From Deltaproteobacteria bacterium (GTDB lineage Bacteria; Desulfobacterota; DSM-4660; Desulfatiglandales; Desulfatiglandaceae), in NCBI GenBank assembly GCA_016927455.1, contig JAFGMQ010000002.1, positions 1-37,989 on the forward strand: a DNA stretch of 37,989 bases, written 5' to 3'. The first letter of the stretch is position 1. Every line of letters begins with the position of its first letter. The position numbers and the translations under genes were made by a program. The notes under the pieces were generated by a model. The model saw nothing but the letters and a program-made list of their open reading frames with translations. It was not told the DNA's origin and made no database searches. Below are positions 36,666 through 37,989 of the stretch, one piece after another.

Positions 36666-36671
36666 GTACGT

Positions 36672-36965
36672 ATGACCGAGATAATTTTTGAGTGGGACAA
36701 CAAAAAGGATAAAACGAATAAAAGAAAGCATGGCGTTTCTTTTGAGGAAGCCCGGACAGCATTTTACGATGAAAATGCAATCCAATATTTTGATCCGGAT
36801 CATTCGGATGAAGAAGACCGTTTTATCCTGTTAGGTCTCAGCTACAAATTAAAAGTCCTGATTATTTGTCACTGCTTTCGAGAAAATGATTCAGTTATTA
36901 GGATCATTTCGGCAAGAAAGGCAGATAAAGATGAAGAATATGGATATTGGGGGAATAGAAGATGA
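36672..36965 (+). CDS. brnT: BrnT-family ribonuclease toxin
   Basis: 97 aa. The family signature is clear: FEWDNKKDKTNKRKHGVSFEEA, then DRFILLGLS, and the C-terminal IRIISARKADKDEEYGYW. BrnT is a RelE-fold ribonuclease toxin neutralised by BrnA. The toxin-first order and 4-nt overlap (ATGA) with brnA are typical. No ribosome site is visible before the ATG, in line with a leaderless message. Confidence 0.9.
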   Translation: MTEIIFEWDNKKDKTNKRKHGVSFEEARTAFYDENAIQYFDPDHSDEEDRFILLGLSYKLKVLIICHCFRENDSVIRIISARKADKDEEYGYWGNRR

Positions 36966-37201
36966 GAAAACATTATGACTTTTCAAAAATGAAGGGACGA
37001 AAAAACCCTTATATAAAACTCTTAAAACAACCTGTTACAATGCGGCTTGATCGTGACACAGTTACTTATTTTAAGGAAATGTCTGAAGAAACTGGAATTC
37101 CTTATCAAAGTTTAATCAATCTCTACCTTCGAGATTGTGCCGTTAATCAAAAGAAACTCAACATGTCATGGTCGCCAGAAATCCCCGAACAAAGCAATTG
37201 A
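36962..37201 (+). CDS. brnA: BrnA-family antitoxin
   Basis: 79 aa. The N-terminal DFSKMKGRKNPYIKLLKQP segment is followed by a ribbon-helix-helix domain, VTMRLDRDTVTYFKEMSEET then GIPYQSLINLYLRDCA. BrnA binds BrnT and represses the operon. It overlaps brnT by 4 nt. Confidence 0.87.
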   Translation: MRKHYDFSKMKGRKNPYIKLLKQPVTMRLDRDTVTYFKEMSEETGIPYQSLINLYLRDCAVNQKKLNMSWSPEIPEQSN

Positions 37202-37394
37202 GAGCGACTGGCTATTTAATGCGCGTGTTGAATCCCAATTTAATCAATGGTCTTCATGCTTTCATGACCTATTGTTCTCGTTAATCCGGCAGTTCCTAAT
37301 TGCTCACGTTGGGTGTGAAAGGAGTGAAGCTGGTAGTTTGGACTCGACCCCCGAGTCGGATCCGATTCCCCAGGCCGATAAAGGAGGTGGTTTT

Positions 37395-37583
37395 ATGAAA
37401 TATAGAGATCGCATTTTATCTTGTCTGTGGAAACGTGTCTTCAGAGTGAAGAGCTCACCCTTTGCTCGATTGTATAGACTTTGTTGCGGAATGAAGTTCG
37501 ACGGGTTCGGGATCAGTTTGATCCCTGTGACCGGGGCGTTGGGCAGAGACAAAATGGTGTGGGAGATAAAGGGTAATGGATAA
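37395..37583 (+). CDS. Hypothetical small basic protein before truncated hicB
   Basis: 62 aa, unrecognised. It has a near-perfect ribosome site AAAGGAGGTG seven bases before ATG 37395. Sequence is basic with two adjacent cysteines (RLYRLCCGMKFDGF) and ends VWEIKGNG. It overlaps the hicB fragment by 8 nt. It lacks the HicA toxin motifs, so it is not a plain hicA. It could be a remnant: the same frame runs open upstream to 37137. Confidence 0.4.
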   Translation: MKYRDRILSCLWKRVFRVKSSPFARLYRLCCGMKFDGFGISLIPVTGALGRDKMVWEIKGNG

Positions 37584-37716
37584 ATGCGAAATTATTATTA
37601 ACTGGAGCAATGAGGATCAAGCATTTATTGCAGAAGTTCCAGAGCTACCAGGATGCATGGCGCATGGCAGTACCCAGGAAGATGCTTTGGCCAGTATCAA
37701 ATCATTTTTCTTTTAA
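37576..37716 (+). pseudogene. Truncated HicB-type antitoxin
   Basis: 46 codons from ATG 37576. Residues 4-43 match the HicB N-terminal domain: EIIINWSNEDQAFIAEVPEL, PGCMAHGSTQEDAL and ASIKS. The frame then enters copy 2 of the degenerate repeat and stops within its first bases (TTTTAA), so the rest of the domain and any DNA-binding part are missing. No intact hicA is adjacent. Confidence 0.75.
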
Positions 37717-37852
37717 GCTTTTCAGCTTCTTTGACAGTAGTCCCTGTCGTTTTATGTGGTGTGTAATGAGCCACATGTGCAGGTGGATTTCAATCTGGAT
37801 AAGTATGGGTTTTAGAAGTAGGTAGAATTGATTTCAGGGATCGCTTTTTCTC
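37701..37852. repeat. Degenerate ~155-bp repeat, copy 2
   Basis: Second copy of the sequence at 36453-36608, same orientation, 1.2 kb apart, with best-preserved ends. Its left edge is exactly where the hicB frame loses similarity, which suggests insertion into, or recombination at, hicB. The two copies flank the brnTA pair. Confidence 0.65.
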
Positions 37853-37904
37853 CTTGCACAAGTCCTGCTACTTTGGTATTTAAAACAGTGTTTTTCAAAC
37901 CTTT

Positions 37905-37989
37905 GCCTGGGTGGCGGAATAGGTAGACGCAAGGGACTTAAAATCCCTCGGAGCTTAGCTCTGTACGAGTTCGATTCTCGTCCCAGGCA
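37905..37989 (+). tRNA. tRNA-Leu (anticodon UAA)
   Basis: 85 nt. The acceptor stem GCCTGGG (37905-37911) pairs fully with CCCAGGC (37982-37988), with A73 at 37989. Anticodon stem AGGGA/TCCCT encloses loop CTTAAAA, giving anticodon TAA. The long variable arm (CGGAGC...) and T-loop GTTCGATTC are typical of tRNA-Leu. A 3' CCA, if encoded, lies beyond the window. Confidence 0.97.

Larger units (their letters stand above)
36034..36671. other. Long intergenic region without supported genes
   Basis: 638 nt of AT-rich DNA. It has short open frames only (for example 36051-36242, 63 codons, without similarity I recognise), a first copy of a degenerate repeat at 36453-36608, and the brnT promoter at its right end. 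It looks like decayed accessory DNA. Confidence 0.6.

Noticed and set aside
37374-37381. GCCGATAA, a perfect sigma-28 -10 box before the small gene at 37395
   Set aside because: No -35 box lies at the right distance (37355-37362 is GC-rich and unrelated), and the match partly overlaps the ribosome site.

Overview
The window is almost entirely a flagellar and chemotaxis gene cluster from a Gram-negative bacterium. P- and L-ring genes (flgI, flgH), a polar-placement pair (flhF, flhG), good sigma-54 and sigma-28 promoter matches and moderate-to-low GC fit a member of the Desulfobacterota (former Deltaproteobacteria, Desulfobacterales-like). That assignment is inferred from gene order and protein style; there is no taxonomic marker in the window.

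Layout. (1) 1-13996, plus strand: a sigma-54 promoter, then the stator and switch/export operon motA - motB-like - motB - fliL - fliM - fliN - fliO - fliP - fliQ - fliR - flhB - flhA - flhF - flhG - fliA, followed by an acidic orphan and a DUF2802-type membrane protein. (2) 14147-20296: a second sigma-54 promoter and the rod/ring operon flgF - flgG - flgA - flgH - flgI - flgJ, then flgM behind its own sigma-28 promoter, and flgN. (3) 20581-27524: chemotaxis block cheA - cheR - cheD - HDOD - cheY - cheX-like - cheB. (4) 27530-31490: flgK, flgL, a secreted three-repeat protein, a second cheD and a small cysteine-rich protein. (5) 31555-35384, minus strand: cheW - chemoreceptor - HDOD behind a sigma-28 promoter, with a palindromic repeat cluster in the leader. 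(6) 35542-37989: accessory DNA with a DUF456 membrane protein, a brnT/brnA toxin-antitoxin pair, a truncated hicB, two copies of a ~155-bp degenerate repeat and a tRNA-Leu(UAA) at the right edge.

How it works together. The sigma-54 promoters would drive basal body and export genes, including fliA. FliA (sigma-28) would then read the late promoters (flgM, cheW-mcp-HDOD) once FlgM is exported through the FlhA/FlhB/FliPQR gate. FlhF/FlhG would set pole and number. CheA/CheW/MCP signalling would run through CheY, with adaptation by CheR/CheB/CheD and probable CheY-P removal by the CheX-like protein; no cheZ is present.

Points worth most attention: the first of two tandem MotB paralogues has Gly where the proton-carrying Asp should be; FlhB has NPTR instead of NPTH; FlgL carries a ~118-residue insertion; CheA has a long N-terminal extension; the chemoreceptor has a CZB-like zinc motif in its periplasmic part; and a sigma-28-like promoter points antisense toward flgN. 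I did not find a wholly new multi-gene system; the novelty is in variant components of a known machine.
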